This document shows, piece after piece, positions 16,480 to 25,469 of a DNA stretch of 64,000 nucleotides (position 1 is its first letter; every line of letters begins with the position of its first letter). Under the pieces are notes generated by a model. It saw nothing but the letters and a program-made list of their open reading frames with translations. It was not told the origin of the DNA and ran no database searches. Where the stretch lies: assembly GCA_947628385.1 (NCBI GenBank), contig CANQZS010000001.1, positions 46,441 through 110,440 on the forward strand. Reading direction: 5' to 3'. Made by a program: the position numbers and the translations under genes. This DNA comes from an uncultured Clostridia bacterium (lineage in GTDB: Bacteria > Bacillota > Clostridia > Oscillospirales > Ruminococcaceae).

Positions 16480-16624
16480 ATAAAAAGCAACAGATTACTT
16501 GTTCAGAATCCGTTGCTTTTAACTTAAAATAAAAAAAGGGAAAAGTACGTAGACTTTCCCCTTTAGAATTTTAGCTTCATATCTCTATAGACTAATTATA
16601 CATCACAATATAGGTGTTTGTCAA
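16480..16624 (-). promoter_or_regulatory. leader module L4
   Basis: Promoter TTGACA (16619-16624), 18-bp spacer, TATAAT (16595-16600). First terminator hairpin 16530-16564 (GGGGAAAGT/ACTTTTCCC then seven T); second 16484-16520 (AGCAACGGATT/AATCTGTTGCT then T run). Drives the YqaJ/RecD2 operon. Confidence 0.85.
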
Positions 16625-16641
16625 GAGGTTTTTGTGCTTCT

Positions 16642-17205
16642 TTAGGTCGTGGGTGGTTTGTGGTTACGCGGTTTTATAATATCATCAACAGCGGCTTTTA
16701 TATTCTCTTTCATAAAGTTTTCAAACGTTTCTATCGACCCAAATATATCCTCATCATCTTCCATAGCCTTTTTTTCTTTATGGGCTTTGATAATGTCCAT
16801 TACGTGGGGTTGTTGTTCTTTTACCCATTTATTATATGCTTCGGGGTTTTCCTCATCCGGTAACAAATCCGTGTCACCTGCCAACTCCTGCATTGTTTCA
16901 TCCGATGTGTGCTGAATGAATGTTATAATTTCATTGTCTACAATTATCTCGTCGTCAATATGTAAAATAAAGTTTGCTGCCAAATTACCGTCCAATAAGA
17001 AATTAACCACTATAACCGGTCCAAATTCGGACACAGGTATATATACCAAGTCGCTATTATCGCAGAAAATACATATATTGTTTATGTATATAAACGGTTG
17101 TATTTCTGTATCATCATCACCTTCACAGAACATATTATTATAACGAACGTCTCCCAGTTGTTGTGGCATGTCTTTATATAACATTTCAAAAGTATATATC
17201 TTCAT
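16642..17205 (-). CDS. hypothetical acidic protein
   Basis: A 187-residue acidic protein (MKIYTFEMLYKDMPQ start) without signal peptide or known motif. The chosen ATG at 17203-17205 follows GAGGAGGGAAAAGTC; a longer frame reaches into the promoter. Unlike its neighbours it has its own promoter with a very short leader and no attenuator, so it may be expressed constitutively. Confidence 0.65.
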   Translation of the reverse strand: MKIYTFEMLYKDMPQQLGDVRYNNMFCEGDDDTEIQPFIYINNICIFCDNSDLVYIPVSEFGPVIVVNFLLDGNLAANFILHIDDEIIVDNEIITFIQHTSDETMQELAGDTDLLPDEENPEAYNKWVKEQQPHVMDIIKAHKEKKAMEDDEDIFGSIETFENFMKENIKAAVDDIIKPRNHKPPTT

Positions 17206-17228
17206 GACTTTTCCCTCCTCTACCCCGT

Positions 17229-17257
17229 ATTGTATCATATCTTTTCGTATTTGTCCA
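17229..17257 (-). promoter_or_regulatory. promoter without attenuator
   Basis: TGGACA (17252-17257), 17-bp spacer, TACAAT (17229-17234), placed just after the terminator of the ParB operon and about 25 bp before the ATG of the 16642-17205 gene. Confidence 0.65.
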
Positions 17258-17261
17258 CACA

Positions 17262-17293
17262 AAAAAAGAACGCCCACGGATATGGGGCGTTCT
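17262..17293 (-). terminator. terminator of the ParB operon
   Basis: Hairpin GAACGCCC/GGGCGTTC followed by seven T, a few bases after the stop codon of the 17301-17768 gene. Confidence 0.85.
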
Positions 17294-17300
17294 CATTCAA

Positions 17301-17768
17301 TTATTTCGTGATGCACTCAAACGGACTGATGTAGAAATATCCGGGTTTATAGTCCGCGTATGATACTTTTCTTTTCTGGAAATATATCTTGCAGTTTGAG
17401 TCATCTCTCGCTGTCAGCCAGAGATACTTAACATGTTCTGCAAATTGCGGGTCTAAATACCTGTATTCCTGCCCTTCCTTAACCTTAATATTCCTCCGCA
17501 CTACCTTGTCGGGCGATATTTCGACAAACGCACCGTAATCACCGATTACAATTCTGTCTATTCCCTCGCCTATCAAGGTTCCGGCGTGAGTATATACTTT
17601 GGTTTCTGCGCCGTTTATGGCATTATTGAAGCACTCCGGCAAAGTATTTCTGTACTTTTCGTGATATTCCATAGCTATCAGCGGAGGTATGGCACGATAG
17701 CCATACGCATCCGCCAATTCAGCTTGGAATTGTAACATCTCTTTGCCGATATTTTCTGAATTATCCAT
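17301..17768 (-). CDS. hypothetical protein
   Basis: A 155-residue protein starting MDNSENIGKEMLQFQ; the ATG overlaps the parB stop by 8 bp. The middle part (TLIGEGIDRIVIGDYGAFVEI) is beta-rich. Similar proteins accompany ParB-like genes in Clostridia mobile elements, to my impression, but function is unknown. Confidence 0.65.
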   Translation of the reverse strand: MDNSENIGKEMLQFQAELADAYGYRAIPPLIAMEYHEKYRNTLPECFNNAINGAETKVYTHAGTLIGEGIDRIVIGDYGAFVEISPDKVVRRNIKVKEGQEYRYLDPQFAEHVKYLWLTARDDSNCKIYFQKRKVSYADYKPGYFYISPFECITK

Positions 17769-19110
17769 TGGTAGTTTCCTTCTTCTCGCACAATTCGTGC
17801 GTACCGTTCATCAGTGCCTTTTCCTCATCCGACATAGCATATCCGAACCTTGTAAGCATATCATATATGCTGTTGAGCTTATTTGTATGATACGGACAGT
17901 TTTTGAAATAACTCCACGTGTCATTGTCGCCAAGCTGTGCGTATATCAAAGCAAACAATACGCGCTCGGGGTCAACGGCAAACTTCGGGAGTATATCATC
18001 CCATGTCAGCTTTGTCTTTCTTTCGCTCGGGATATTCAACACCTCGCAAATAAGTTCTGCATTGAGATATGTCATATCGTTCGCCAGTAAGATACGCGCG
18101 GCATACTCTTTTATGAGCAACGCCTTACCCTTCAGGGACGCGTCACGGACAAAGTTCTTGCGGAGCGTAAACATACGCTTAACGATTTCCGTCCTGCGCC
18201 TTTTAAGTTCCGCCTCCGCCGCTGCTCTTTCCGCTCTTTCCTCACTGCTCTCACCGGTTGAAGCCGTTGCAGCCGTGTTTGATGAACTTGCAGAGCTTTC
18301 ACTTTCGGTATACTCACGATAGAGTTTAACACATTTCTTGTTAGACTCCATCATCTTGAAGTAATACTTACAGTTTCCCGTGCATTTGTCTTTTACCATT
18401 TGTGCATCATTCGCCCAACCGATGTATTTGAAGTCATCTTCATTAGCATCGTCCGGCAAAGGACTTGTAAGCTCATTTACCGTTTCTATCATGTCTGCAA
18501 CCTGTTTTTCTTCCCTATCTTCTTCCAGTGCCTTGTAATAGGCATTGTGGAAGTTATCCGTTCCAAGCTGTTTCAGAACCTCGTTACGGCGTTCAGGGTT
18601 GTTTATATCGAATAGCTTTTCGTAGTCCTGCAAGGTGATGTCACGACCTTCCGTAGCTTTGAACGCGTCAGAATCAAGCTGCAAGAGCTTAGTTCTGCGG
18701 CGTATGGTAGACTGTGAAAAGCCTGTCATTTTCGATACGCTCTCAACGTCTTCGCCGAGGTCAAGCATCATCTGAAATCCCTGTGCCTGTTCGTAAACGG
18801 TCAGGTCGGAACGGTTTACGTTCTCGACGAGCATAGCCGCAATCTGCGCCTTTTCGTCCAAATCCGCGATTACGCAGGGTACTTCTGTAAGTCCTGCCTC
18901 TTTCGCCGCCGCAAGTCTGCGATGTCCGATTATGACGGTGTATGTATCATCGTCTTTCGGAACGACCGTCAAATTCTGGAAAATTCCGTTTTCTCTGATA
19001 CTGTCCGTAAGCTCGGAAATGTCGCCGAGATTACGGCGCGGATTCTGCGGATGCGGGAAAATCTTGTCAACGGGAATGTTGTGTATTTCTATTCTTGTAT
19101 TCTGTGTCAT
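17761..19110 (-). CDS. parB: ParB-family partition/nucleoid protein
   Basis: A 449-residue protein. The ParB/Spo0J N-terminal domain is clear: DKIFPHPQNPRRNLGDISEL, the CTPase motif GHRRLAAAKEAG and VENVNRSDLTVYEQAQGF, then a helix-turn-helix (SVSKMTGFSQSTIRRRTKLL). The C-terminal half has a CxxxC pair (CTGNCKYYFK), a Ser/Ala-rich linker near residue 270 and helical segments. No ParA gene adjoins it in the window, so it may act in regulation or with a distant partner. Confidence 0.9.
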   Translation of the reverse strand: MTQNTRIEIHNIPVDKIFPHPQNPRRNLGDISELTDSIRENGIFQNLTVVPKDDDTYTVIIGHRRLAAAKEAGLTEVPCVIADLDEKAQIAAMLVENVNRSDLTVYEQAQGFQMMLDLGEDVESVSKMTGFSQSTIRRRTKLLQLDSDAFKATEGRDITLQDYEKLFDINNPERRNEVLKQLGTDNFHNAYYKALEEDREEKQVADMIETVNELTSPLPDDANEDDFKYIGWANDAQMVKDKCTGNCKYYFKMMESNKKCVKLYREYTESESSASSSNTAATASTGESSEERAERAAAEAELKRRRTEIVKRMFTLRKNFVRDASLKGKALLIKEYAARILLANDMTYLNAELICEVLNIPSERKTKLTWDDILPKFAVDPERVLFALIYAQLGDNDTWSYFKNCPYHTNKLNSIYDMLTRFGYAMSDEEKALMNGTHELCEKKETTNG

Positions 19111-19133
19111 GGTTATATTTCTCCTTTCAAAAA

Positions 19134-19457
19134 TTACGCTGTGTATTTGTCTATATACTCTTGAACCGTGTATCTGTCGCCGGGCATGAAGTTGACATCC
19201 TTGTCAGAGTCAATATCAAGATTTCCGTCAGCGGGTAAGTCAATCGGTGTTGTTGTTAAGATTGTGCCGAGATGGTTTACCATGATGCTTTCCGCTATCT
19301 GTACCGGCTCACCGCACGTATAATCATCGCCGCGTATCTCATAAAGATATACACCATCAGGAATAGTATCTTTATCAATGCGCAGAGATGTGAACAGTAC
19401 GAGCTTTTCAAGCACGGTTATGAGTGAATACGTTTCTGACATAGCATTTACTTTCAT
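19134..19457 (-). CDS. LPD28-domain protein
   Basis: A 107-residue protein whose GVYLYEIRGDDYTCG...MVNHLGTILTTTPIDL sequence matches my memory of the large polyvalent protein-associated domain LPD28 found on phage and conjugative elements. The start MKVNAMSETYSLI follows GAAAGGAGAACTGAAA. Function unknown. Confidence 0.75.
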   Translation of the reverse strand: MKVNAMSETYSLITVLEKLVLFTSLRIDKDTIPDGVYLYEIRGDDYTCGEPVQIAESIMVNHLGTILTTTPIDLPADGNLDIDSDKDVNFMPGDRYTVQEYIDKYTA

Positions 19458-19474
19458 TTTCAGTTCTCCTTTCA

Positions 19475-20110
19475 TCAATCAAGCGACCATATAACGCCGG
19501 TGTCGTGAAATTCCCAGTCGTTTGCCTCGCAAAATTCCGAAAATACTTCATCGGAAATATTATACAGAAAATCATAACCATACCTTTCCCAGTATTTGTT
19601 AAGATTTTCAAGAAAATCGCGTAAAACGTTTTGGAATTTCTGTAAAAGCTCTTCATACTTTTTCTTATCCGAAGGACTAAGCTGCAGAAAATAGTCTTCC
19701 AAGCTGATTTGACGCGCTAAACTATAGCAATACCGGCGATTTTGAGGAAGGTTAATATTTGTGTCATATTCATTGAAGCATGACTTAATAAGTCCCCATT
19801 CCTCATCGGTTATGTCTTCGCATATCGGCTTATACATGTCTTTGCCTATACAAGGGACCATACATCTTATTTTACTTAAATCCTTGATATTTAAGTTGCC
19901 GTAAGTATTAAAACCGCTTCCTTGCCCGTAAGACAAATCAAATTGATAATGAAGCTCACTGTTTGGAAACATAATTTCGTAAAATTCGTCCAACGTGTAT
20001 TGAAAATCTATTTTCCGTATATCCGTTTCCAAGAAGTCTCTTTTTGCCTTTTCTTTGGCAGCATATGATAATTCTTCAAACTTATATACGTTTATATGTG
20101 CAACTCTCAT
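19475..20110 (-). CDS. hypothetical phage/plasmid protein
   Basis: A 211-residue protein with the pattern FEELSYAAKEKAKRDFLE at the start and SEFCEANDWEFHDTG at the end, a combination seen in many Firmicutes phage proteins of unknown role. It is rich in aromatic and acidic residues. Within the L5 operon. Confidence 0.7.
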   Translation of the reverse strand: MRVAHINVYKFEELSYAAKEKAKRDFLETDIRKIDFQYTLDEFYEIMFPNSELHYQFDLSYGQGSGFNTYGNLNIKDLSKIRCMVPCIGKDMYKPICEDITDEEWGLIKSCFNEYDTNINLPQNRRYCYSLARQISLEDYFLQLSPSDKKKYEELLQKFQNVLRDFLENLNKYWERYGYDFLYNISDEVFSEFCEANDWEFHDTGVIWSLD

Positions 20111-20123
20111 TGTTTTTCTCCTT

Positions 20124-20417
20124 TCAATTATAGTCTACTCTGATACATTCGATGATGATTTCCGTATACAGGTCACTAAAATCATGACCGTCTTCATATA
20201 CGATGTTGTAGTAAACCTGTCCGTATTCATCAGGTGCATACTTTATTTCATCACCGACTTCGAGATAGTTGTTTATCTCTTTTTCCTTGCGGATAATCTC
20301 TTGTGCCTTTGTAAAGGCTTTTGCATAGGTGGAACATACACCTACCATCTCAACCGCTTTAGTGTCAAGCTGTAACTCTCTCGAATTGACCTTGTAGACA
20401 ACGTATGCCTTTTCCAT
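20124..20417 (-). CDS. hypothetical protein
   Basis: A 97-residue protein starting MEKAYVVYKVNSREL with no recognised motif; the N-terminal strand-helix and acidic C-terminus suggest a small alpha/beta protein. Good ribosome site AAAGGAGTTAAAAATT. Confidence 0.6.
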   Translation of the reverse strand: MEKAYVVYKVNSRELQLDTKAVEMVGVCSTYAKAFTKAQEIIRKEKEINNYLEVGDEIKYAPDEYGQVYYNIVYEDGHDFSDLYTEIIIECIRVDYN

Positions 20418-20463
20418 AATTTTTAACTCCTTTCGTGTGTAAGTAAGAAGAAGTGATATAGTA

Positions 20464-20658
20464 TCACTTCTTCTTTGCCTTTGTGTTCTTGAACAGCTTC
20501 AGGCTCGTATCAAGGAAGTTTGTTCTGAAGCCGCCGTCAAGCTCTACACAGCAGACATTATTGTCGCCGTAGTATTTCTTAACCGTGCCAAACTCTCCCT
20601 TGTGATTAGCCGCCGCAGCCGTTACCATTACTCTGTCGCCTTCAGTAAATCTTCTCAT
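20464..20658 (-). CDS. small SH3/KOW-like protein
   Basis: A 64-residue protein beginning MRRFTEGDRVMVTAAA. It belongs to the element's GDRVRV family (see 40383, 40835, 44436, 48852, 49455, 57915), a compact beta-barrel pattern with a basic tail (KNTKAKKK). ATGA overlap with the preceding gene shows coupling. Confidence 0.6.
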   Translation of the reverse strand: MRRFTEGDRVMVTAAAANHKGEFGTVKKYYGDNNVCCVELDGGFRTNFLDTSLKLFKNTKAKKK

Positions 20659-21419
20659 TTGTTCATCTTCTCCTTTACATACTTTGAATAGATATTTGTA
20701 AGCTCTTTTGCTGTTGTGTGTTCGCCTACGTTCATAGAACAGCCGTGATATATTCCCGTAATATCAGTGTTCAGCTTATGCCGTAAATATATCAGCAACT
20801 CGATAAAATCACCGAAATAGATTGAACCTGATTGTTTTACAACCGTTTGATTGCCTTCATGTGATATGTCTACGTAGCTATAATGTCCGGCATTAGGATA
20901 ATGGATTTCGTGACCTTTGCTGTCTTTTATAAGAACAGGGTCGTCTACCCAATAGTTCGGTTCGTGTACGTCTTTAAGGTCGTCAATAGTAATCAAGCCT
21001 TCAAGCCACGCGATAATCGGGTCTATGCAGATTTCATTAGGACTATCTTTACGAGATGATTCCATATATTCCTTTACGAAATATTCAAACTCTTTCAAGG
21101 TCTCGTCAGAATAGCATTTTCTTAACTGTGCAAAATCGCGAGCCTGTGAAAGATATGGGAAATCTGTATTGAACCTGTTTATAAAAACAAACACGGGTTT
21201 GTCGGGTAATTGTAAACCGTCCGGTGAATATACCCCTTTTGCCTGAACCTCTATACCGAATCCGGCTTTTTTGAACATAAGAGCTATTTCAGCCATCTTA
21301 GCAGTAGCGGTATCGGTAAATACGACGTTAAAGCCGTGGTTTGACGCATATTTCAAATATTCTTCTGCGTCAAATGCACTGTCGCAAACGAGATTATTGT
21401 CTTTAACGTGTATATCCAT
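20655..21419 (-). CDS. hypothetical protein
   Basis: A 254-residue soluble alpha/beta protein starting MDIHVKDNNLVCDSAFDAEEYLKYA. No motif recognised. Good ribosome site GAAGGAGGGAGATAAC. Confidence 0.6.
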   Translation of the reverse strand: MDIHVKDNNLVCDSAFDAEEYLKYASNHGFNVVFTDTATAKMAEIALMFKKAGFGIEVQAKGVYSPDGLQLPDKPVFVFINRFNTDFPYLSQARDFAQLRKCYSDETLKEFEYFVKEYMESSRKDSPNEICIDPIIAWLEGLITIDDLKDVHEPNYWVDDPVLIKDSKGHEIHYPNAGHYSYVDISHEGNQTVVKQSGSIYFGDFIELLIYLRHKLNTDITGIYHGCSMNVGEHTTAKELTNIYSKYVKEKMNK

Positions 21420-21433
21420 GTTATCTCCCTCCT

Positions 21434-21778
21434 TTATATCTTAATGTCGAAATATTTTGCCCATGCGTTGATAAGCTGTCTCGTTACTTCCTCGATTTCT
21501 TCCGGTGTCAGCATGAAGTAGGTATGAATGTCATCCTCGCTTTCAGGGTGGTCTATTCTATCCTGCATTTCAACTTCCATAGGCGCGATATACATACCTG
21601 CGACTTCTTCCAACCCTTCATAGGTAACTTCATTTACGTCGTCGGGGTCTTCACCGTCTTTGAAACCGTATTCGAGAATATCTTCGGCAAGGGAACTGCC
21701 GTCCATGCAGTAGTAAAGTTTGTCATTTACATACACATCCCACTCGTCACACACCGGTCTTACTTCGATTTTTCTCAT
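21434..21778 (-). CDS. hypothetical protein, paralogue of 21794-22099
   Basis: A 114-residue acidic protein (MRKIEVRPVCDEWDVYVNDKLYYCMDG). It aligns along its length with the next gene: a VYxDxKLFYCxD motif at the front and W(A/V)KYF(D/N) near the end. Tandem duplication. Function unknown. Confidence 0.65.
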   Translation of the reverse strand: MRKIEVRPVCDEWDVYVNDKLYYCMDGSSLAEDILEYGFKDGEDPDDVNEVTYEGLEEVAGMYIAPMEVEMQDRIDHPESEDDIHTYFMLTPEEIEEVTRQLINAWAKYFDIKI

Positions 21779-21793
21779 GATAAACCTCCTTCT

Positions 21794-22099
21794 TTAATCG
21801 TCGTCCTCAACGTTGAAGTATTTCACCCATGTTTCTATGAATGCGTCCTTTAACATGATTTCTTCCTGTATAGAAAGGTCGTAATCTTCAGCGAGTTCCT
21901 CCCGCATTTCCTCAATATACTGAGTTGCGGTATGCTTCACGCCATCATACGATATATCGAACGGAGATGTTTCCTCCGCTTGTTCAGTATTAAGCATGGC
22001 GTATTCTGAAAGATAATCATTGTCTATGCAGTAAAACAACTCACCGTCAATGTATACCTTGTGTTCATACTCGCCGGATTTAACTTCTATATCTCTCAT
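21794..22099 (-). CDS. hypothetical protein, paralogue of 21434-21778
   Basis: A 101-residue protein (MRDIEVKSGEYEHKVYIDGELFYCIDND) duplicated from, or ancestral to, the following gene. Function unknown. Confidence 0.65.
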   Translation of the reverse strand: MRDIEVKSGEYEHKVYIDGELFYCIDNDYLSEYAMLNTEQAEETSPFDISYDGVKHTATQYIEEMREELAEDYDLSIQEEIMLKDAFIETWVKYFNVEDDD

Positions 22100-22161
22100 A
22101 GCTTTTTCTCCTTTCCAAAGTGAAGGAGAGTGAAGAACTCCCTCTCCTTTATATATCTTCT

Positions 22162-23166
22162 TTATGCTTTCTTTTTAGGCTTTTTGGTCGTTGCTTTGTG
22201 GACTTTATCAGTGACAAACCTGTAAAAGTCTGTAAAGACGGTTAAGTTCATGTCTGCAACACAGCCGTACGCGGTTTCCATTCCGATGCTCTGGACATAA
22301 TCCAAGAACATGTCCTGACACCATGCGTCGAACTCGTCTGTGTTATCAAACGGTATTTCCTTGCCGGTCATCTTCATATACGCAGCTTTCAGATAGTAAT
22401 ATCCGAGCGCAGAAGAAGCATCGTTTATGATGGACATTATTTTTCTATCGTCCTTCACAGCATCAAGAATAATCTGCTGTGCTTCCGTATCGACCGCATT
22501 TTCCCACTGCGTATTTTCGTCAATATCCGAGTCATATTTCTTGTCGAACCAAGCCACGATGTTATCCGCTCTGCTCATAAGCATTTCCTGTATATCAGCC
22601 GGTACACTGTACATATCGCTGCACCGCCAATCACAATACTGCTCAACAGCATCTTCAGCGTCACTGCGTCTGTACATACGCTCCTGCTCACGAAAGTATT
22701 GCTCACGGATAACCGCTTCTTCCTCAAACAGGAAGCAGTATACGCCGTTTGCAAGATGCGGAAGAACCTGCTGAATTTCTGAATCAATGCCGAGTATAAA
22801 TACCGCATTCTTTTCGTTGGCATAATCAACATATTTGTCAACTATGTCTTCTTCGCCGTCGATATATATATCTCCGCAGCGATGTCCGCACTCATCAACG
22901 AGCTTGTCAATCAGAGTGCCGCCTTCTGCACGTTCAGCCAATTCATTCTCTGTCAATGCCCAGCCGATTTTTCCGTAGAAGTTGATAGCCATAGCGTCGG
23001 GGTATTCCTCGCTCGGCTCTTTTTCTTCAAGCATAGCAAGGAATAATATATAACAAAGAGCGTTCTCGTCACTGTCGTACCTCGTTGCCCTTTCGACAAT
23101 AAGCGTGTCTTCACTGCCGGTTCTCTTTAACCAGTTCTGCGCTTCGTCCATTTCGATAACTTTCAT
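22162..23166 (-). CDS. hypothetical protein
   Basis: A 334-residue acidic, soluble, mainly helical protein with a basic tail (TTKKPKKKA). No signal, membrane segment or catalytic motif seen. Within the L5 operon. Confidence 0.6.
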   Translation of the reverse strand: MKVIEMDEAQNWLKRTGSEDTLIVERATRYDSDENALCYILFLAMLEEKEPSEEYPDAMAINFYGKIGWALTENELAERAEGGTLIDKLVDECGHRCGDIYIDGEEDIVDKYVDYANEKNAVFILGIDSEIQQVLPHLANGVYCFLFEEEAVIREQYFREQERMYRRSDAEDAVEQYCDWRCSDMYSVPADIQEMLMSRADNIVAWFDKKYDSDIDENTQWENAVDTEAQQIILDAVKDDRKIMSIINDASSALGYYYLKAAYMKMTGKEIPFDNTDEFDAWCQDMFLDYVQSIGMETAYGCVADMNLTVFTDFYRFVTDKVHKATTKKPKKKA

Positions 23167-23180
23167 AATTTATTCCTCCT

Positions 23181-23750
23181 TTAATCATTTACTACCGGAT
23201 TGAAATTGCGGTTATACGTATCACTGTAAGCCGCGACTCCGTTCCAGTCATCATACCGTACCTTTTCGCGTTCGCCGTTATGTTCAAAGATAAGATTTGC
23301 TCTCGGCTCGTCTCCATCTTCGGGGACACGGCGTTTACCACACACATACCATTTTGCGAAATCCTCACGCGGATAGGAATTGTCACGAAGATAATAGCGT
23401 TCGGTGTCTATGCCTTTATATACCTCTCTGCCGGTATTATGTTCAATTTCGCAAAATTTGACCTTTATAACCTTTTCGGGATTTCTTTCCGTGTCGTTAT
23501 AATAGTCGTTCTGCGAATACTCCAAATACCAAAGTCCGAGAGACTTACTGCATTTCATAATGGCATGAGAACGGATATATTCTTCGCCGAGTCGCTCCAC
23601 TTCTTCTTTGAGAGGAAACACTACTGCCGTATGTCCGTCATCGTCTGTAGCTATAATCTTCATATTATCTTCCAAAAGATTACTTCCGAAAAGGTTAACA
23701 TAGTGTTTAACATCATCAGCGGTCGGTGTCGTAAATATTAGATTCAGCAT
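23181..23750 (-). CDS. hypothetical protein
   Basis: A 189-residue protein starting MLNLIFTTPTADDVKHYVN. Its ribosome site lies inside the end of the upstream gene and the ATG overlaps that stop codon. No family recognised. Confidence 0.6.
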   Translation of the reverse strand: MLNLIFTTPTADDVKHYVNLFGSNLLEDNMKIIATDDDGHTAVVFPLKEEVERLGEEYIRSHAIMKCSKSLGLWYLEYSQNDYYNDTERNPEKVIKVKFCEIEHNTGREVYKGIDTERYYLRDNSYPREDFAKWYVCGKRRVPEDGDEPRANLIFEHNGEREKVRYDDWNGVAAYSDTYNRNFNPVVND

Positions 23751-24169
23751 GTTTTCTCTCCTCCTTTGATTTGTTTTACTTTTGTCCAGTAATAGCCGTT
23801 ACCTTCCATGTCTTCGGGATATACCTTAAACATACCGTCGCCAAGCCACAGCAAAAGCTCGTCTTTGCCTGCGTTTCCGGGTATACGAAATCCATAGACC
23901 TCTTTTGTCTTTGTGTCTACCTTGCAACGCTGCCATCTACCCTCATTTGCGTCAACACGAATGTCACCGTAAATTATGTCGGGTAACGGTATTGGACTTT
24001 CCGCTTCAAGCATAGTGCTGTGACCTATAACGTCATTATCCGCCGTCAGCTTTATGAGAGATTTATGATACATTTTCTCTACGCTGCTTATCGCATCGTC
24101 AACCGAATCGGCAGGAATGAGTAAGGTACGCCTTCTGGTTTCGGCAATACTGACCTTAAACCGTTTCAT
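23744..24169 (-). CDS. DpnD/PcfM-like protein
   Basis: A 141-residue protein. The first ~50 residues (FKVSIAETRRRTLLIPADSVDDAISSVEKMY) match the DpnD/PcfM-like pattern known from conjugative plasmids and mobile elements. The rest is unassigned. First gene behind leader L5. Confidence 0.7.
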   Translation of the reverse strand: MKRFKVSIAETRRRTLLIPADSVDDAISSVEKMYHKSLIKLTADNDVIGHSTMLEAESPIPLPDIIYGDIRVDANEGRWQRCKVDTKTKEVYGFRIPGNAGKDELLLWLGDGMFKVYPEDMEGNGYYWTKVKQIKGGEKTC

Positions 24170-24215
24170 TATATATAACCTCCTTCTAAAAATATTTGTT
24201 TTGTGGATATATATA

Positions 24216-24351
24216 TAAAAAGCGGCAGACTAAAAACTTTAATCTGCCGCTTGAAAAACATAAAAAAAGAGGAAAAGCATACACTTTTCCTCAAAAACAA
24301 TACTTCATATCTGTATAGATATATTATATACTAAACATATAATAATGTCAA
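24216..24351 (-). promoter_or_regulatory. leader module L5
   Basis: Promoter TTGACA (24346-24351), 17-bp spacer, TATAAT (24323-24328). First terminator hairpin about 24261-24292 (GAGGAAAAG/CTTTTCCTC then seven T); second 24221-24251 (GCGGCAGA/TCTGCCGC then TTTTTATA). Hairpin 2 is nearly the same in L10 and L6. Confidence 0.85.
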
Positions 24352-24362
24352 GCAGTTTAGGC

Positions 24363-24393
24363 AAAAAAAGAGAAGGCTGTATGCCTTCCCTTA
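24363..24393 (-). terminator. terminator of the L6 operon
   Basis: Hairpin GGGAAGGC/GCCTTCTC followed by seven T, just after the stop codon of the 24407-24997 gene. Confidence 0.8.
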
Positions 24394-24406
24394 TGTAATT
24401 TTTGAG

Positions 24407-24997
24407 TTATTTCACAGTGAACACCCAGACGGGGCAGCTTGTCGGCGAGTCCTCGCTTTCAAGAAACCAACCTACGCAGCTTCTGCCGTTGTCATCATGT
24501 CCTGCTCTCCACCGCACAAAACAATCAACGCAGTTAAGGTTATCTTCGTCCACACCAAGACTACATGCTGCATAATGTTTTATTCTGTCACTACTGAAGA
24601 TTCTTTCTTTTGAATAGACAGCGGAAAGACTCCCATTTTCATTGGTAAAAATGCCACCGGTGAACTTGCTGAAATCTCTTGTTATGTGGACAGAATAGGT
24701 GTTACCTATCTTATCTGTCACTCGATGCACGCCAAAATAGCCTCCATCGTTTATGATTTGTTGCACTTCTACACCGTGGTCGTACATCGTGACATCAACC
24801 CACGGCTCTACTTCTTTGCCGTTTACAATGTTCTTGCCGTAACAGGCAATCTCAATTTCGATACCGCCCTCGAATTTAACTGTGCGCTCGTAGTGAAATC
24901 CCTCTGTACCGTCTTCACCGCGTAACGCTGATTCTATCATGTTAGCGGTTTTTCTCGGTTCTACCTTACACACTTTCTTATATATTTTCCAAGCCAT
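24407..24997 (-). CDS. hypothetical protein
   Basis: A 196-residue beta-rich soluble protein starting MAWKIYKKVCKVEPRKTANMI, with four cysteines clustered near residues 145-175. No family recognised. Last gene of the L6 operon. Confidence 0.6.
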   Translation of the reverse strand: MAWKIYKKVCKVEPRKTANMIESALRGEDGTEGFHYERTVKFEGGIEIEIACYGKNIVNGKEVEPWVDVTMYDHGVEVQQIINDGGYFGVHRVTDKIGNTYSVHITRDFSKFTGGIFTNENGSLSAVYSKERIFSSDRIKHYAACSLGVDEDNLNCVDCFVRWRAGHDDNGRSCVGWFLESEDSPTSCPVWVFTVK

Positions 24998-25469
24998 CTT
25001 GACTCTCCTCCTTCACAAAATCTTTCGTGCTTACACACAAAGATGATAATATAATCGCCGCAACCCATGTTATACATAACCCACAGAATATATATCCCAC
25101 TATCGGAATGTCCAATATGTTTATATGAAAAATCAATGAGATGATTAGTGTTATAACCATCACGGCGGCAAAAACTGTAAAATAATATCCTTCGCTTTTC
25201 GATACCCATTCGAGTATCTTCCTTAATCGTTTTGAGTCCTTTTTACATACCAGTTCTGTTTTATTTTTCCAACAAATAAGATAGATACCGGTAAAAAGGA
25301 CACAGCCGCATGATATGTTGTAAAATACGTTGGTTAAAGTGCTATGCTCATAGACATCATTTAAGATACATAGGGCAATCGTCTCCGCGACACTTATTAC
25401 AAAGAATATCACGAGAATGTTCAGCGAGATATTTACTTTACGACTCGTTTCCTTAAAGTTCAGTAACAT
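24978..25469 (-). CDS. four-helix membrane protein C
   Basis: A 163-residue protein with about four hydrophobic segments, starting MLLNFKETSRKVNIS after AAAGGAGAAAACA. Paralogue of the upstream gene 25453-25944: both share W-x(0,1)-K(R/N)-T-L-C/A-SK+(I/L)RK and the spacing of membrane segments. Confidence 0.65.
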   Translation of the reverse strand: MLLNFKETSRKVNISLNILVIFFVISVAETIALCILNDVYEHSTLTNVFYNISCGCVLFTGIYLICWKNKTELVCKKDSKRLRKILEWVSKSEGYYFTVFAAVMVITLIISLIFHINILDIPIVGYIFCGLCITWVAAIILSSLCVSTKDFVKEESQDGLENI

